From: Candidatus Roseilinea sp. NK_OTU-006
Lineage (GTDB): Bacteria; Chloroflexota; Anaerolineae; J036; Brachytrichaceae
Length of the DNA stretch: 64,000 bases
Assembly (NCBI RefSeq): GCF_012931985.1
Contig: NZ_JAAFGM010000011.1
Coordinates: 1-64,000 of the forward strand
Direction of reading: 5' to 3'
Each line of letters begins with the position of its first letter. Position 1 is the first letter of the stretch. A model generated the notes under the pieces. The model saw only the letters and a program-made list of their open reading frames with translations, ran no database searches and had not been told where the DNA came from. The position numbers were made by a program, and so were the translations under genes. Below, piece by piece: positions 8,371 through 16,971 of the stretch.

Positions 8371-8946
8371 GTGATTTCCAGAATTCGCGGCGTTGTGCTT
8401 AGCCTCAAGCCCCCGACAGCCATTGTGGATGTGCAAGGGGTGGGCTTTCGCGTGTGGTGCTCGCAGGCTGCGCTCGATGGGCTTATCCTCGGTCGGCCTT
8501 GCGATCTGCATACGCACCTCATCGTCCGCGAGGACGGGCTGGCGCTCTATGGTTTCGCCGGCGAGGAAGAGGCCGAACTGTTCTCGCTGCTGCTCAGTGT
8601 GCAGGGCGTCGGCGCGCGCACGGCGCTGGCGTTGCTGTCGAAGCTCCCGCCCGAGGCGCTGCGCCAGGCCATTGCCAACCAGCAAGTCGAGGCGCTTGCG
8701 CGCGCGCCCGGCGTGGGCAAGAAAACGGCAGAGAAGATCATCTTCGCGCTTCGCGGCAAGCTGAGCGGATTGGACGCGCGGCCGCCCAGTGCGCCACTCT
8801 CGGCCATGGATGCCGAGGTGATCGCCGCGTTGACGGCGCTTGGCTACAGCGTGGTCGAAGCGCAACAAGCGCTGGCGTCGCTGCCGCGCGACGTGCCACT
8901 CGACCTCGAGGAGAAGATTCGCCGCGCGCTGGCTTACTTCGGCTGA
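8371..8946 (+). CDS. ruvA: Holliday junction branch migration protein RuvA
   Basis: RuvA binds Holliday junctions and recruits the RuvB motor. The 191-residue protein opens with the OB-fold (ISRIRGVV...), contains the two helix-hairpin-helix motifs LLLSVQGVGARTALALLS and LARAPGVGKKTAEKII, and ends with the RuvB-binding domain (VIAALTALGYSVVEAQQAL). The start is GTG at 8371. It lies downstream of ruvC, with ruvB absent from this locus. Confidence 0.95.
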   Translation: MISRIRGVVLSLKPPTAIVDVQGVGFRVWCSQAALDGLILGRPCDLHTHLIVREDGLALYGFAGEEEAELFSLLLSVQGVGARTALALLSKLPPEALRQAIANQQVEALARAPGVGKKTAEKIIFALRGKLSGLDARPPSAPLSAMDAEVIAALTALGYSVVEAQQALASLPRDVPLDLEEKIRRALAYFG

Positions 8947-9010
8947 TGCCCTGCGCCACGCTCCCTCACGATCGCAGGAGCGGCGCCGTTGGCGCTGAGC
9001 GCAGGCAGAC

Positions 9011-9029
9011 GCCGCGGGCCGCCCGCGGC
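9011..9029. other. Small GC hairpin between ruvA and murJ
   Basis: GCCGCGGG and CCCGCGGC form an 8-bp stem with a 3-nt loop. No T-run follows, so termination is doubtful. Confidence 0.3.
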
Positions 9030-9046
9030 GCAGCGCCCTTAGCGCG

Positions 9047-9052
9047 TAGAAT
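9047..9052 (+). promoter_or_regulatory. -10 box TAGAAT of murJ
   Basis: TAGAAT ends 8 nt before the murJ ATG at 9061, which places transcription start at or beside the start codon. This gives murJ its own promoter apart from the ruv genes. Confidence 0.45.
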
Positions 9053-9060
9053 CCGGCATC

Positions 9061-10728
9061 ATGCGAGCCACCGAGACCGAGCCGCTGCCCGCACCGGCGC
9101 TCGCGCCTCTGCCGGTTGACCCAACTTCAACGGGGAACGCGCCTCGGACGAATCTCGTCGGCGTCCAACGTCGGATTGCCTGGGCCGCCGCGATCACCTC
9201 GCTTGGCAACCTGAGCAGCCGCGTGATCGGCCTGGCGCGCGAGATGGTCAAGTCGTTCTATTTCGGCAACGGCCAAGCGGCCAGTGCCTTTGAGTTGGCG
9301 GCGAACATCCCTACACAGTTCTACGATCTGCTCGTCGGCGGCATGCTCAGCTCGGCGCTGGTGCCGACGCTCAGCGGGCTGGCTGCGCAGGAGGACGACG
9401 AGGCCCGGCGGCGCGAGTTTGGCGCGCTGCTGGGCGCATTGATCGGCTTATTCACGCTCGGCCTGTCGGTTCTCATCGCCATCTTGTGGCTGTGTGCGAC
9501 GCCGATCGCGCACCTCATCGGCGGCGGCCCAAACCAAGACGCCGAACTTGTGGCCTCGCTGCTGCGCATCACGATTCCAGCTATCCTGTTCTTGAACCTG
9601 AGCGGGATCGTGAGCGCCGCGCTCTTCGCCCGACACAAGTTCGGGTTCACGGCGTTCACGGCCACGATCTTCAACCTAACGCTGATCGTGTGTATGGCGC
9701 TGTTCGAGTCGCGGCTTGGTGTGGCGTCGCTGGCGCTGGGGCTGTTGGCCGGCAGCGCGGCGCAGGTGCTGATTCAGCTCCCCGGCCTGCGCGGCGTGCC
9801 GATCCGGCTGTCGTTGAACTGGCGCTTGCCCGGTGTTTCCCGAGTCATCCGGCTGTTCCTGCCGGTGGCGGGCGGGCTGGTGCTGGCGCAGATCGCGGTG
9901 CAGGCCAGTTTCATCTTCGCCGGCCGCATCAGCGCCGAGGGGCCAGCCACCATGCGCTACGCCGCTCAGGTGATCCAATTCCCGCTGGGCATGATCGTCA
10001 CCGCCGTGTCGGCAGCGATCTTGCCGTCGCTCTCGGCGGCGCGCGGCGAGGCGTTCAAGGCGACGCTGGCGCAAGGGCTGCGGCTGGTGTGGGTGCTGAT
10101 TGCGCCGGCGACCGTTGGGCTATACGTGCTGGCGACGCCGGTGATCGCGCTGCTCTTTCAACACGGCGCGTTCACGGCAGAGAGCACGGCCTACACAGCC
10201 GTCGCATTGCGCGCGGCAGCGCCCGGTTTGCTATTCGCCGCCATAGATACGCCGCTGATCTTTGCCTTCTACGCCCGACGCGATACGCGCACGCCAACGC
10301 TGGTCGGGCTGGTCTCGACAACGTTCTATCTGGTCCTCATTGGTGGGCTGGCCCAGGCGTCACAAGCCGGGATGCGCCCGTTCACTTTGGCCGACCTGAT
10401 CCTGGCTAACTCGCTCAAGACCGGCGTGGACGCGATGCTCATGGGATTCTTCCTGTGGCGCGAGATCGGCGGTCTCGGCGGCTACGGGTTGGCGGGCCTG
10501 ATCGCTAAGGTCAGCTTGGCCTCGTTGGTCATGGGCGGCGCCGTGTGGCTGGTCATGTCGGCATTGCTGACGCGCTTCGGGCTAGAGACGTTGGGGACGC
10601 AAGCGTTGGTTGCCATCGGCGCAGCGCTGGTCGGCGGCGTCGTGTATGTCCTTTGCGCATCGGCGTTACGCATCCCAGAATGGATGGCGATCAGCAGCGC
10701 CGTGCGCCAGCGGTTGGGGGTTGGATGA
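9061..10728 (+). CDS. murJ: Lipid II flippase MurJ (MviN)
   Basis: MurJ moves the peptidoglycan precursor lipid II across the cytoplasmic membrane. The 555-residue protein has about 35 polar residues before the core, then some 14 predicted membrane helices. Family motifs include SRVIGLAREMVKSFYFGNG, AFELAANIPTQFYDLLVGGMLSSALVP (split over the first helices), and a late FYARRDTRTPT. It overlaps the next gene by ATGA. A -10 box 8 nt upstream of the ATG and the lack of a ribosome-binding sequence suggest a leaderless mRNA. Confidence 0.93.
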   Translation: MRATETEPLPAPALAPLPVDPTSTGNAPRTNLVGVQRRIAWAAAITSLGNLSSRVIGLAREMVKSFYFGNGQAASAFELAANIPTQFYDLLVGGMLSSALVPTLSGLAAQEDDEARRREFGALLGALIGLFTLGLSVLIAILWLCATPIAHLIGGGPNQDAELVASLLRITIPAILFLNLSGIVSAALFARHKFGFTAFTATIFNLTLIVCMALFESRLGVASLALGLLAGSAAQVLIQLPGLRGVPIRLSLNWRLPGVSRVIRLFLPVAGGLVLAQIAVQASFIFAGRISAEGPATMRYAAQVIQFPLGMIVTAVSAAILPSLSAARGEAFKATLAQGLRLVWVLIAPATVGLYVLATPVIALLFQHGAFTAESTAYTAVALRAAAPGLLFAAIDTPLIFAFYARRDTRTPTLVGLVSTTFYLVLIGGLAQASQAGMRPFTLADLILANSLKTGVDAMLMGFFLWREIGGLGGYGLAGLIAKVSLASLVMGGAVWLVMSALLTRFGLETLGTQALVAIGAALVGGVVYVLCASALRIPEWMAISSAVRQRLGVG

Positions 10729-11264
10729 GGGAAATCCAACGCCGAATCCGCACGGTGGCGATCGTCAAGGCGATCGTCGCAGCCGGCTTCCTGCTCATCG
10801 TGCTGTTCACGCTGCGCCACCCGATCAGCATCGCCTTCGGCCTAGCCGACCTCGCGCTCATCCCATTCTTCCTCTGGCTGGCGCGGCGCCATCCGCGCGT
10901 TGCGGCCTATGGGCTTACGGCGCAGACGGCGCTCTTCCTCACGCCGCGCCAGTTCGTGCAGGGCTATGTCAACGGCGTCAACTGGCCCATCTACATTGTG
11001 CTGCCGCTGATCGCCGGCTATGTGCTGATGGAACGGCGCGCCGCGCTGATCGGCGGCGGGTTGACCGGCCTGATCGCCGCGCCGGCGATGTTCTTCGCTG
11101 CGCTCATTCTGCCGCCGGGCATCACCCGCGCCGATGTGTTGACGCTGGCGACATTTGTGATCGGGCTAACCGCAGCCGTCGCAATCATCGCGCGGGAGCT
11201 GACCACGGATTCGTCATCGAAGCCGAAGCGATCAATGACCGCACCCAGCGACGGCGGCGCGTGA
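10725..11264 (+). CDS. Small polytopic membrane protein of unknown function
   Basis: The 179-residue protein has five to six hydrophobic helices after a short basic N-terminus (MREIQRRIRTVAIVKAI). It resembles the membrane-sensor halves that precede histidine kinases and GGDEF proteins, but no catalytic domain follows; it ends in a short polar Ser/Lys-rich tail. The start at 10725 overlaps the murJ stop as ATGA, indicating coupled translation and perhaps a link to the cell-envelope role of MurJ. I do not recognise the family. Confidence 0.65.
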   Translation: MREIQRRIRTVAIVKAIVAAGFLLIVLFTLRHPISIAFGLADLALIPFFLWLARRHPRVAAYGLTAQTALFLTPRQFVQGYVNGVNWPIYIVLPLIAGYVLMERRAALIGGGLTGLIAAPAMFFAALILPPGITRADVLTLATFVIGLTAAVAIIARELTTDSSSKPKRSMTAPSDGGA

Positions 11265-11324
11265 TTCCCGCTTCGGACGGCGTCCTATGACGTGCGCCGA
11301 TGGGGCATTTTGTCATCGGCGGCG

Positions 11325-13343
11325 TCATGGAATGCGCTCCGGCAGCGCGATCAGCGGCTCGATACCGATGCGGAGGGTGGCCGAGGGTTGATCTACGACG
11401 GTGGAGAAGCCGAACAGCGGGACATTGACGCGCACCGGCCCATCGTTCACAATGGAGACCCGCACGCGACCGTCGGAGTCGGTAAACGCCTGACCGAGCG
11501 GCGCGCCGCTTCGTTCATCGGATAAGCGCACCGGCGCGCCGATGATGCCCTCGCCCGGATCGAGCAGGCCATTGCGATTGCGATCGTTGAATATCTGCAC
11601 GTCAATCAAAAGCACGCGCGGTGTGGGCGTAGGCGCAACGGTCGGCTGTGACAGGCTAGGCTCGACCGGCCGAACAACCAGGTTCTGCGCCGGCCGTGGG
11701 GTGGGGAAGGGTGTTGGTGTGTCTTCCGGCGGACGCGGCGTCGGCGGCAGTGGCGGAGGCGTCGCCGTGGGCGGGAAGGGATTGGGCGTAGGCGTCGGCG
11801 TGGGCGGGAGGCCGATGTTGCAGATGAGCGAATAGCTGCGGATTTGGCCTTCGTTTGCGCGCGGCGGGTTCACCTCGCCGATCAAGATATAGGCATAACC
11901 GGTGTAGCCCGAGAGCCAGACGAAACGACTCTCGAACCGCCCAATCGTTTTGTTCTCCGGCGAGATGTCGTCGTTGCCGCCGATGCCCACGCGATCCTGG
12001 TTGTAGACGATGATGTTGGTATCCGCGCCGCCGGCCAAGTCGAGCGTCTCGCAGGTGTAGTACACGCCTTGCTTCACCGGCATGCGGAAGAAATCGTTAT
12101 CCACCGTGTCAGGCGAGGGCGGCTGGAAAGGCACAAAGTTAAGGTTGTCGTACTTGACGCCGGGCGCGATGAGGGTGGCGCTGTCGAAATCGCCGTTGTA
12201 TTCAAAGCGGTCGGCCCCCCCTGGGAACGGCGTCGGCGAGGAAGTCGGCGTTGGCGTGCCAGGCGCGAGTTCGACCACGGTCAAGCTGTAGGTCTGTCCG
12301 CCGATTCGTGGCGAACGGTCCTTGTTCCATAGCTTGATCCAATATACCCCCTCGTAGGGCGCAACGAAGATCACTTGCGAGCCGCGATCCAGCGGCTGGT
12401 AATCATCGTTTGCGGCCACTAAACCCGCGTTGGTGAACAAATTGTTCGGCGGCAACTGGTCGTAGCGATAAATAAACAGCTCGGTGTCCACGCCGGGTTG
12501 CACGGCAGTCGTCACACGGTAAGTTGAGCCGGCTCGGCCGTAGAAGAAATACCAGTCCACATCTCCCTCATGGAAGATCGGTGGTTCGCCATTCGAGCCC
12601 AGCGCAGAGGTGTAGAAATTCAAGTTGGTAAGCTGTTGGCCAACGTTGATGAAGCTGACGTTGGTCTGCGTCACTTGCTGCGGGGTGTTGTTCGGCTCAT
12701 ACGCATCTGGCACAGCGCCCAGTGGCGTCGGGGTCGGCGGCGGCGGCAACGGTGTAGGAGTAATGGTGAAATCGGATTGACACACCAACAGCGCGTAGGT
12801 CTTCTGTTCGGGATTTGAGACCGAGGGGTTGGTCGCGCCGACGCGGACGAAATACTGCGACCCCAAATTGAGGTTGTATGTGGTTAGCGTGAGAGGCTGG
12901 GCATACGTGACGATGCCGCCGGCCAGCACGTTGCTCCCCGTTGCGTCGAGGAGCTGAACCAGCAGGCTGAGGTCGTTGGAAATTCCTCCCTGGACGGTGG
13001 TCACCACAGTGATCACGCGCTGGGCCGATGGTATGAAACGGTAGTAGTCTATATCGCTGGCAGGCGGACTAATCCCCGCGCGGTACAAGGTTAAGTTAGG
13101 GATTGGGAATGCTGTGGAACAGGTCGCAATCGGTATCTGCGAGGCCGTGCCGGTCGAGTCGTTGTTGATCGGACCGGCGTCATACGTGTCGGTGAAGATG
13201 CTGGTTGACACGTGCGGCGCATGCGGGCTCCATCCGCTGGGCGCGCTGGCCTGCGCCGGAGGGGCGCTTAACCACCAAACGGCAAGCGCAACAACAAGCG
13301 CCGTCGCCGCCAGCAACGTAAACAGAACCGCTCGGCTACGCAT
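11325..13343 (-). CDS. Secreted PPC-repeat protein with Pro/Thr-rich linkers and a SdrD B-like C-terminus
   Basis: The 672-residue protein has an N-terminal signal/anchor helix (about 6-27). Three domains resembling bacterial pre-peptidase C-terminal (PPC) repeats follow; the second starts PDAYEPNN and the third ADRFEYNG, each with a D-DW/DYY/DFF strand. They are joined by PTPTP/PLPPPP linkers, and a longer Pro-rich stretch precedes the last domain. That last domain contains IFNDRNRNGLLDPGEG, an EF-hand-like calcium loop typical of SdrD B/Cna-B-like surface modules. No catalytic domain is seen, so an adhesive or surface-layer role is inferred. The ATG at 13343 is chosen because the signal peptide starts there; the longer frame adds 67 unlikely residues. 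Confidence 0.75.
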   Translation of the reverse strand: MRSRAVLFTLLAATALVVALAVWWLSAPPAQASAPSGWSPHAPHVSTSIFTDTYDAGPINNDSTGTASQIPIATCSTAFPIPNLTLYRAGISPPASDIDYYRFIPSAQRVITVVTTVQGGISNDLSLLVQLLDATGSNVLAGGIVTYAQPLTLTTYNLNLGSQYFVRVGATNPSVSNPEQKTYALLVCQSDFTITPTPLPPPPTPTPLGAVPDAYEPNNTPQQVTQTNVSFINVGQQLTNLNFYTSALGSNGEPPIFHEGDVDWYFFYGRAGSTYRVTTAVQPGVDTELFIYRYDQLPPNNLFTNAGLVAANDDYQPLDRGSQVIFVAPYEGVYWIKLWNKDRSPRIGGQTYSLTVVELAPGTPTPTSSPTPFPGGADRFEYNGDFDSATLIAPGVKYDNLNFVPFQPPSPDTVDNDFFRMPVKQGVYYTCETLDLAGGADTNIIVYNQDRVGIGGNDDISPENKTIGRFESRFVWLSGYTGYAYILIGEVNPPRANEGQIRSYSLICNIGLPPTPTPTPNPFPPTATPPPLPPTPRPPEDTPTPFPTPRPAQNLVVRPVEPSLSQPTVAPTPTPRVLLIDVQIFNDRNRNGLLDPGEGIIGAPVRLSDERSGAPLGQAFTDSDGRVRVSIVNDGPVRVNVPLFGFSTVVDQPSATLRIGIEPLIALPERIP

Positions 13344-13814
13344 GGTGTTGCTCGCTGGCAAGGATTTTATATTGACCGTCACAGACTTGCATGACGACAC
13401 ACATACGAATGTCCTTCCCGATCCCCTGCTTGGCTGGTTCACGCGACAACGGAGCACCATATCATCGCCACTGCGCGTAAGGCGAGGCCCCACCGTGCCG
13501 ATTTGCAGGCGCCACGGCCTCCGGGCAGGATGCGTCAGGCGCATCGCTGATGAAGCGTCGAAACCGCTTGAACGAGATGGCGTGGGCCGCGCTGGGGCGT
13601 TCGGCCAGGATCCGGCAACTGCTCGCCCTGCTCAATGCCGCTACGGGGGCGGGGCGCGCTGCGCCGCATGAGCTGGCTTGGGGAGCTGCGAGTCAAAGAT
13701 CAGATGGGTCAGGCCGAAGCCGCGCATGGCTGCCGCCGCCGCGGAGCTGGCGCAGCCCTTGAGAAAGTCTCTTACCCGCCTTGGTCGTAGCCAAAAGCGC
13801 TATCCTGCGCCGCA
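13344..13814. other. Intergenic, no gene recognised
   Basis: This 471-bp gap separates the PPC-repeat gene from pheS. Short open frames exist on both strands, but their translations are Arg/Ala-rich and look like GC-rich noise. An AATATAAAAT stretch lies about 30 bp upstream of the PPC gene on the minus strand and could be its -10 region. Confidence 0.6.
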
Positions 13815-14858
13815 TCAAAATTGCTCGAGGAAGCGTAGGTCGTTCTGCCAAAAGTAGCGGATGTCGCTGATGCCGAGCAGGCGCATGGCCTGGCGCTCTG
13901 GCCCCATGCCGAAGGCAAATCCGGACCATTCGGCCGGGTCGTAGCCCCCATTGCGCAGCACGGTTGGATGCACCATGCCCGCGCCGGCGATCTCCAGCCA
14001 GCCGGTGCCTTTGGTGATCATCCGGTCGCGCTCGGTGGCCAGCCCCCAGTATACGTCCACCTCTACGCTTGGCTCGGTGAAGGGAAAGTACGAGCATCGA
14101 AAGCGGATGCGCGTATCGCTGCCGAACATGTGGCGGGCAAATTCAGCCATCACGCCTTTCAGATCGGCGAAGGTGATAGTGCGACCGATGGCCAGCCCTT
14201 CGACTTGGTTGAATTGCATCTCGCTGCGCGCCGTGACCTGCTCGTAGCGGTAGACCATGCCGGGCAAGATCACACGGATGGGCTGGGCGCCGTTGGCGCT
14301 GCGCTCGCGCATCACGCGGATCTGGCCGGGTGAGGTATGCGTGCGCAGCAGCACACCGGGTTGTGTGGTGTAGAAGGTATCCCACATATCGCGCGCGGGG
14401 TGCTCCGGCGGCATGTTGAGCAGGCCGAAGTTCATCTCGTCGGTCTCCACCTCCGGCGAGCGATACACCTCAAAGCCCATGCGCGCGAAGATGGCGATGA
14501 TGCGCCTGAGGGTCAGCGTGCTGGGATGCAGCCGGCCGCGCGGGATCGTCGCGCCGGGCAACGTCACATCGAGCGCGCCGGCCTTCATCGCCGCTTCCAG
14601 TTCTGCTTCCTTTACTGCTGCCTGCTTGGCCTCGAACGCAGCAGCGAGCGCTTGCTTCACCTCGTTGGCGCGCCGGCCGAAGGCCGGCCGTTCGGCCGGG
14701 CTGAGCGATGCAATTGCCGACATCGCCCGCTCCAATTCGCCCTTGGCGCGCTTGGTGCCGAAGTACTTGCCGTGCCAAGCCTGCAGCGCGGCGCTGGTGT
14801 CGGCTTGCGCCAGCGCCGCCAGCGCCTCGTGTTCAAGTGCGTCGAGTGATGGAGCCAT
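13815..14858 (-). CDS. pheS: Phenylalanine--tRNA ligase alpha subunit
   Basis: PheS is the catalytic subunit of the alpha2beta2 enzyme that charges tRNA-Phe. The 347-residue protein has the N-terminal coiled-coil arm (about 1-90), then the class II core: HPSTLTLRRIIAIFARMGFE, PEVETDEMNFGLLNMPPEHPARD, LLRTHTSPGQIR (motif 2 area), QFNQVEGLAI, and the C-terminal GFAFGMGPERQAMRLLGISDIR (motif 3). The partner gene pheT is not next to it; the downstream 471 bp hold no recognisable gene. Confidence 0.95.
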   Translation of the reverse strand: MAPSLDALEHEALAALAQADTSAALQAWHGKYFGTKRAKGELERAMSAIASLSPAERPAFGRRANEVKQALAAAFEAKQAAVKEAELEAAMKAGALDVTLPGATIPRGRLHPSTLTLRRIIAIFARMGFEVYRSPEVETDEMNFGLLNMPPEHPARDMWDTFYTTQPGVLLRTHTSPGQIRVMRERSANGAQPIRVILPGMVYRYEQVTARSEMQFNQVEGLAIGRTITFADLKGVMAEFARHMFGSDTRIRFRCSYFPFTEPSVEVDVYWGLATERDRMITKGTGWLEIAGAGMVHPTVLRNGGYDPAEWSGFAFGMGPERQAMRLLGISDIRYFWQNDLRFLEQF

Positions 14859-14871
14859 GTGCTCGGCGCGG

Positions 14872-14877
14872 ATTATA
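14872..14877 (-). promoter_or_regulatory. -10 box TATAAT of pheS
   Basis: A perfect TATAAT on the minus strand ends 13 nt before the pheS ATG, so the leader would be very short. No T-box leader fits in this space, and no good -35 is seen. Confidence 0.45.
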
Positions 14878-14904
14878 GCCAGGCCGGTTGATCACGCTGC
14901 GCCG

Positions 14905-15477
14905 CTACAGCTTAGCGTAGAGGAACCAGAACTTGTCGGCGGGCGCAGCCGGAGCCAGCTCCGGCTCCCAAATGAACGCCCCCGGTTGGAAGCGCATGCG
15001 CAATCGGCCGTCCAACAAGCGTAGCCGCGCGAGCAGATCGCTTAACTGCGCCACATCGTCCTTGAGCAACTCCAGCCGAAAGCGCGTGTGGACGCGCTCC
15101 GCGTAGCCGGAGCGCGGCGCGTTATACGGCTCGGATCGCGCGGTGGCCTCGTGGCGGTCGTTGAGGAACATCTCCCAACTGTCCAGGCGACTCTTGAACT
15201 CGCGACGCGCCTTGTTCTGATACAGGTCGGGGATGCGATGGCGCACTTTGCGCACCGTCGCCTGCGCTGAGGCAAGCGCGTCGCCGATTTCTTCGGGATA
15301 AGCCTCGCGCAATGCGCTCAACCGCCATTCGGTCTCCAGCCATGCGCCGATGGTGAGCTGCGGCATTTGCATCCCGTCCACGCTGCCGATGGGGTAGAAG
15401 AGCACCTCGGCGTGCAGGTAATCATCCATTTGTTCTGCTGCGACGCGCGCAAAGGTGAGATCGTGCTTCAGGTTCAT
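14905..15477 (-). CDS. Conserved-looking protein of unknown function
   Basis: The 190-residue soluble protein lacks a signal peptide and membrane helices. It is rich in charged residues, with a helical centre (EIGDALASAQATVRKVRHRI) and an aromatic C-terminus (DKFWFLYAKL). I do not recognise a family. Its ATG overlaps the stop of the ResB-like gene (ATGA), so the two are co-translated. Coding bias and the overlap support it being real. Confidence 0.65.
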   Translation of the reverse strand: MNLKHDLTFARVAAEQMDDYLHAEVLFYPIGSVDGMQMPQLTIGAWLETEWRLSALREAYPEEIGDALASAQATVRKVRHRIPDLYQNKARREFKSRLDSWEMFLNDRHEATARSEPYNAPRSGYAERVHTRFRLELLKDDVAQLSDLLARLRLLDGRLRMRFQPGAFIWEPELAPAAPADKFWFLYAKL

Positions 15478-16766
15478 GATGGATTTGCTTCACGGCGGGA
15501 TTCGACCAGGCGCGCCACCTCACGCCGGCTGTAGCGCCCGCTGGCGTAGAACTCCGTCCACTCCCCGCGGCGGCGGATGAGGAGGCGCTGCATGGGATAG
15601 ACGAGGCTGCCGATTGCGCCGACCAGGGTCGTCGTCAGACCCAGCCACCACAGCAGGTCGCCAGGTGCGTAGCGCACATCCATGATCGCGCCCTGCGCCG
15701 GCTGGAAGCGCAACTCGGCATCGCCAACGACCAGCGTTGGCTGAACCGCCGTGTCGGTGATAGCCTCGCCCGAGGGTAGGGCAAATGCGCGTAGCCGGGC
15801 GGGTTGGCTGGCGGAATCCGCTGCCGTCAGCGCCAGCGCCAGCCGCGCTTCTGGCACCGCAATGTAGCGCTCCGGCTCATCGGCGTCGAGCGTGACCAGC
15901 ACCTCCGTCGTCGGTGAGAGGAAGTTCGACGCGCGGATAAGCAAGGGCCGGGCTTGTGAGTTTGTTGCGCTTAGGCGATAGCCGGGCACGATTCGGTTGA
16001 GCGCAAGGTGCAAGCCGGCGACGTGGGCTTGCTCGCCCTCCCCAAGCGTGACCGAAGCGTCGTTCGGTTGCAACACGATCGTGACGCGCGCGGAATCACC
16101 GGCCGCATCGGCCAGGGTGAGCGCATGACCATTGCGCAGCAGCAAGGATGCGCCGGTGGCCACCGTCTGGTTCGTCGCCTCCCAGCCGACGACCAAGTTG
16201 AGTGACAAGCCAACCGCCGCAAACACTAAACCCAGGTGCAGCGCGGCAGAAGCCAGCTCCGCCCATGGGGTGCGGTCGGCGACCAACACGTCGTCGCTAT
16301 GCCGGAGAATGCGATAGCGCCGGGCGCGCAGCCGATCGGCGAGGTCGTTTAGCGGCGGCGCGTGTAAGGTCACACGCACACGTCGCTCATCGCGCAGCTC
16401 GCCATCGCGCGCGCCGCGCCGCGCGTCTACAAGCCGGATGAGGCGGTCGGCGAGGCGCAGGCCCGCGATCGGCATGAACGCAGCCAGCGCCATCCGCCAC
16501 CAGGCCGCCTGTGCGACATTGTTGAGGCCCAAACCGTTCAGCGGCACATACAGCGCGCCCTCGCGCTGCTTGGCTTCGGCCTCCCAGCGGCTGTAAGCCA
16601 CCGGATCCGAGACGCCGGCCGACGGCTGCTGCGGCAAGATCACTGTCGCAATCAAGCCGGCGGCGACGACCGCGCATAGCCCAATCAGCAACCCATCGTG
16701 AGTCAGCAGCCGCCACAAGGTGCGCCATGGATCACGTTCTTCTATCGGGTCAGCCCAAATGGTCAT
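15474..16766 (-). CDS. ResB-like cytochrome c biogenesis membrane protein
   Basis: The 430-residue protein has the ResB-like layout: an N-terminal helix after WRTLWRLLTHDGLLIGL, a second hydrophobic block (about 90-110), a third (about 180-200, ALHLGLVFAAVGLSLNLVVG), a long extracytoplasmic domain, and a last helix (LLWWLGLTTTLVGAIGSLV). The short segment after helix 2 with LRARRYRILRHSDD also fits the family. ResB works with ResC/CcsA to attach heme to c-type apocytochromes, but no ccsA is nearby, and the family also contains proteins of other function. The start is ATG 16766; an in-frame TTG at 16772 is possible. Confidence 0.65.
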   Translation of the reverse strand: MTIWADPIEERDPWRTLWRLLTHDGLLIGLCAVVAAGLIATVILPQQPSAGVSDPVAYSRWEAEAKQREGALYVPLNGLGLNNVAQAAWWRMALAAFMPIAGLRLADRLIRLVDARRGARDGELRDERRVRVTLHAPPLNDLADRLRARRYRILRHSDDVLVADRTPWAELASAALHLGLVFAAVGLSLNLVVGWEATNQTVATGASLLLRNGHALTLADAAGDSARVTIVLQPNDASVTLGEGEQAHVAGLHLALNRIVPGYRLSATNSQARPLLIRASNFLSPTTEVLVTLDADEPERYIAVPEARLALALTAADSASQPARLRAFALPSGEAITDTAVQPTLVVGDAELRFQPAQGAIMDVRYAPGDLLWWLGLTTTLVGAIGSLVYPMQRLLIRRRGEWTEFYASGRYSRREVARLVESRREANPS

Positions 16767-16773
16767 GCGCAAG

Positions 16774-16813
16774 TTGTGAGATATTAAACTTTCTCATGCT
16801 CTATTATTCACAA
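16774..16813. promoter_or_regulatory. Inverted TTGTGA / TCACAA pair upstream of the ResB-like gene
   Basis: TTGTGA (16774-16779) and TCACAA (16808-16813) face each other across 28 AT-rich bases, directly upstream of the ResB-like gene. These hexamers equal Rex half-sites, but the spacing is far from the 6 bp of a normal Rex operator. A chance match is possible. Confidence 0.25.
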
Positions 16814-16971
16814 CGGCTTCAGCCTCGTCTAAAGTTGTTGACGATGATTGAGCATGGAAACCGCTGGCGACTGGCCGGCGGCTCGAAGTCGGATTATAGA
16901 TATGCGCGCTGCTCGACGCGCGAGAGTGACGTTGTCGTCGGGCGGTTTTAAGTCTGAGGTAAACGAAAATC

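Noticed and set aside
7092-8522. 476-codon frame antisense to yebC and ruvC
   Set aside because: It crosses two clearly coding genes and has no recognisable motif.
13550-13762. 70-codon frame in the gap between the PPC-repeat gene and pheS
   Set aside because: It has Arg/Ser-rich translation, no ribosome-binding site and no recognised family.
13815-14904. T-box or attenuator upstream of pheS
   Set aside because: The -10 box is only 13 nt from the start codon, leaving no room for a leader structure.
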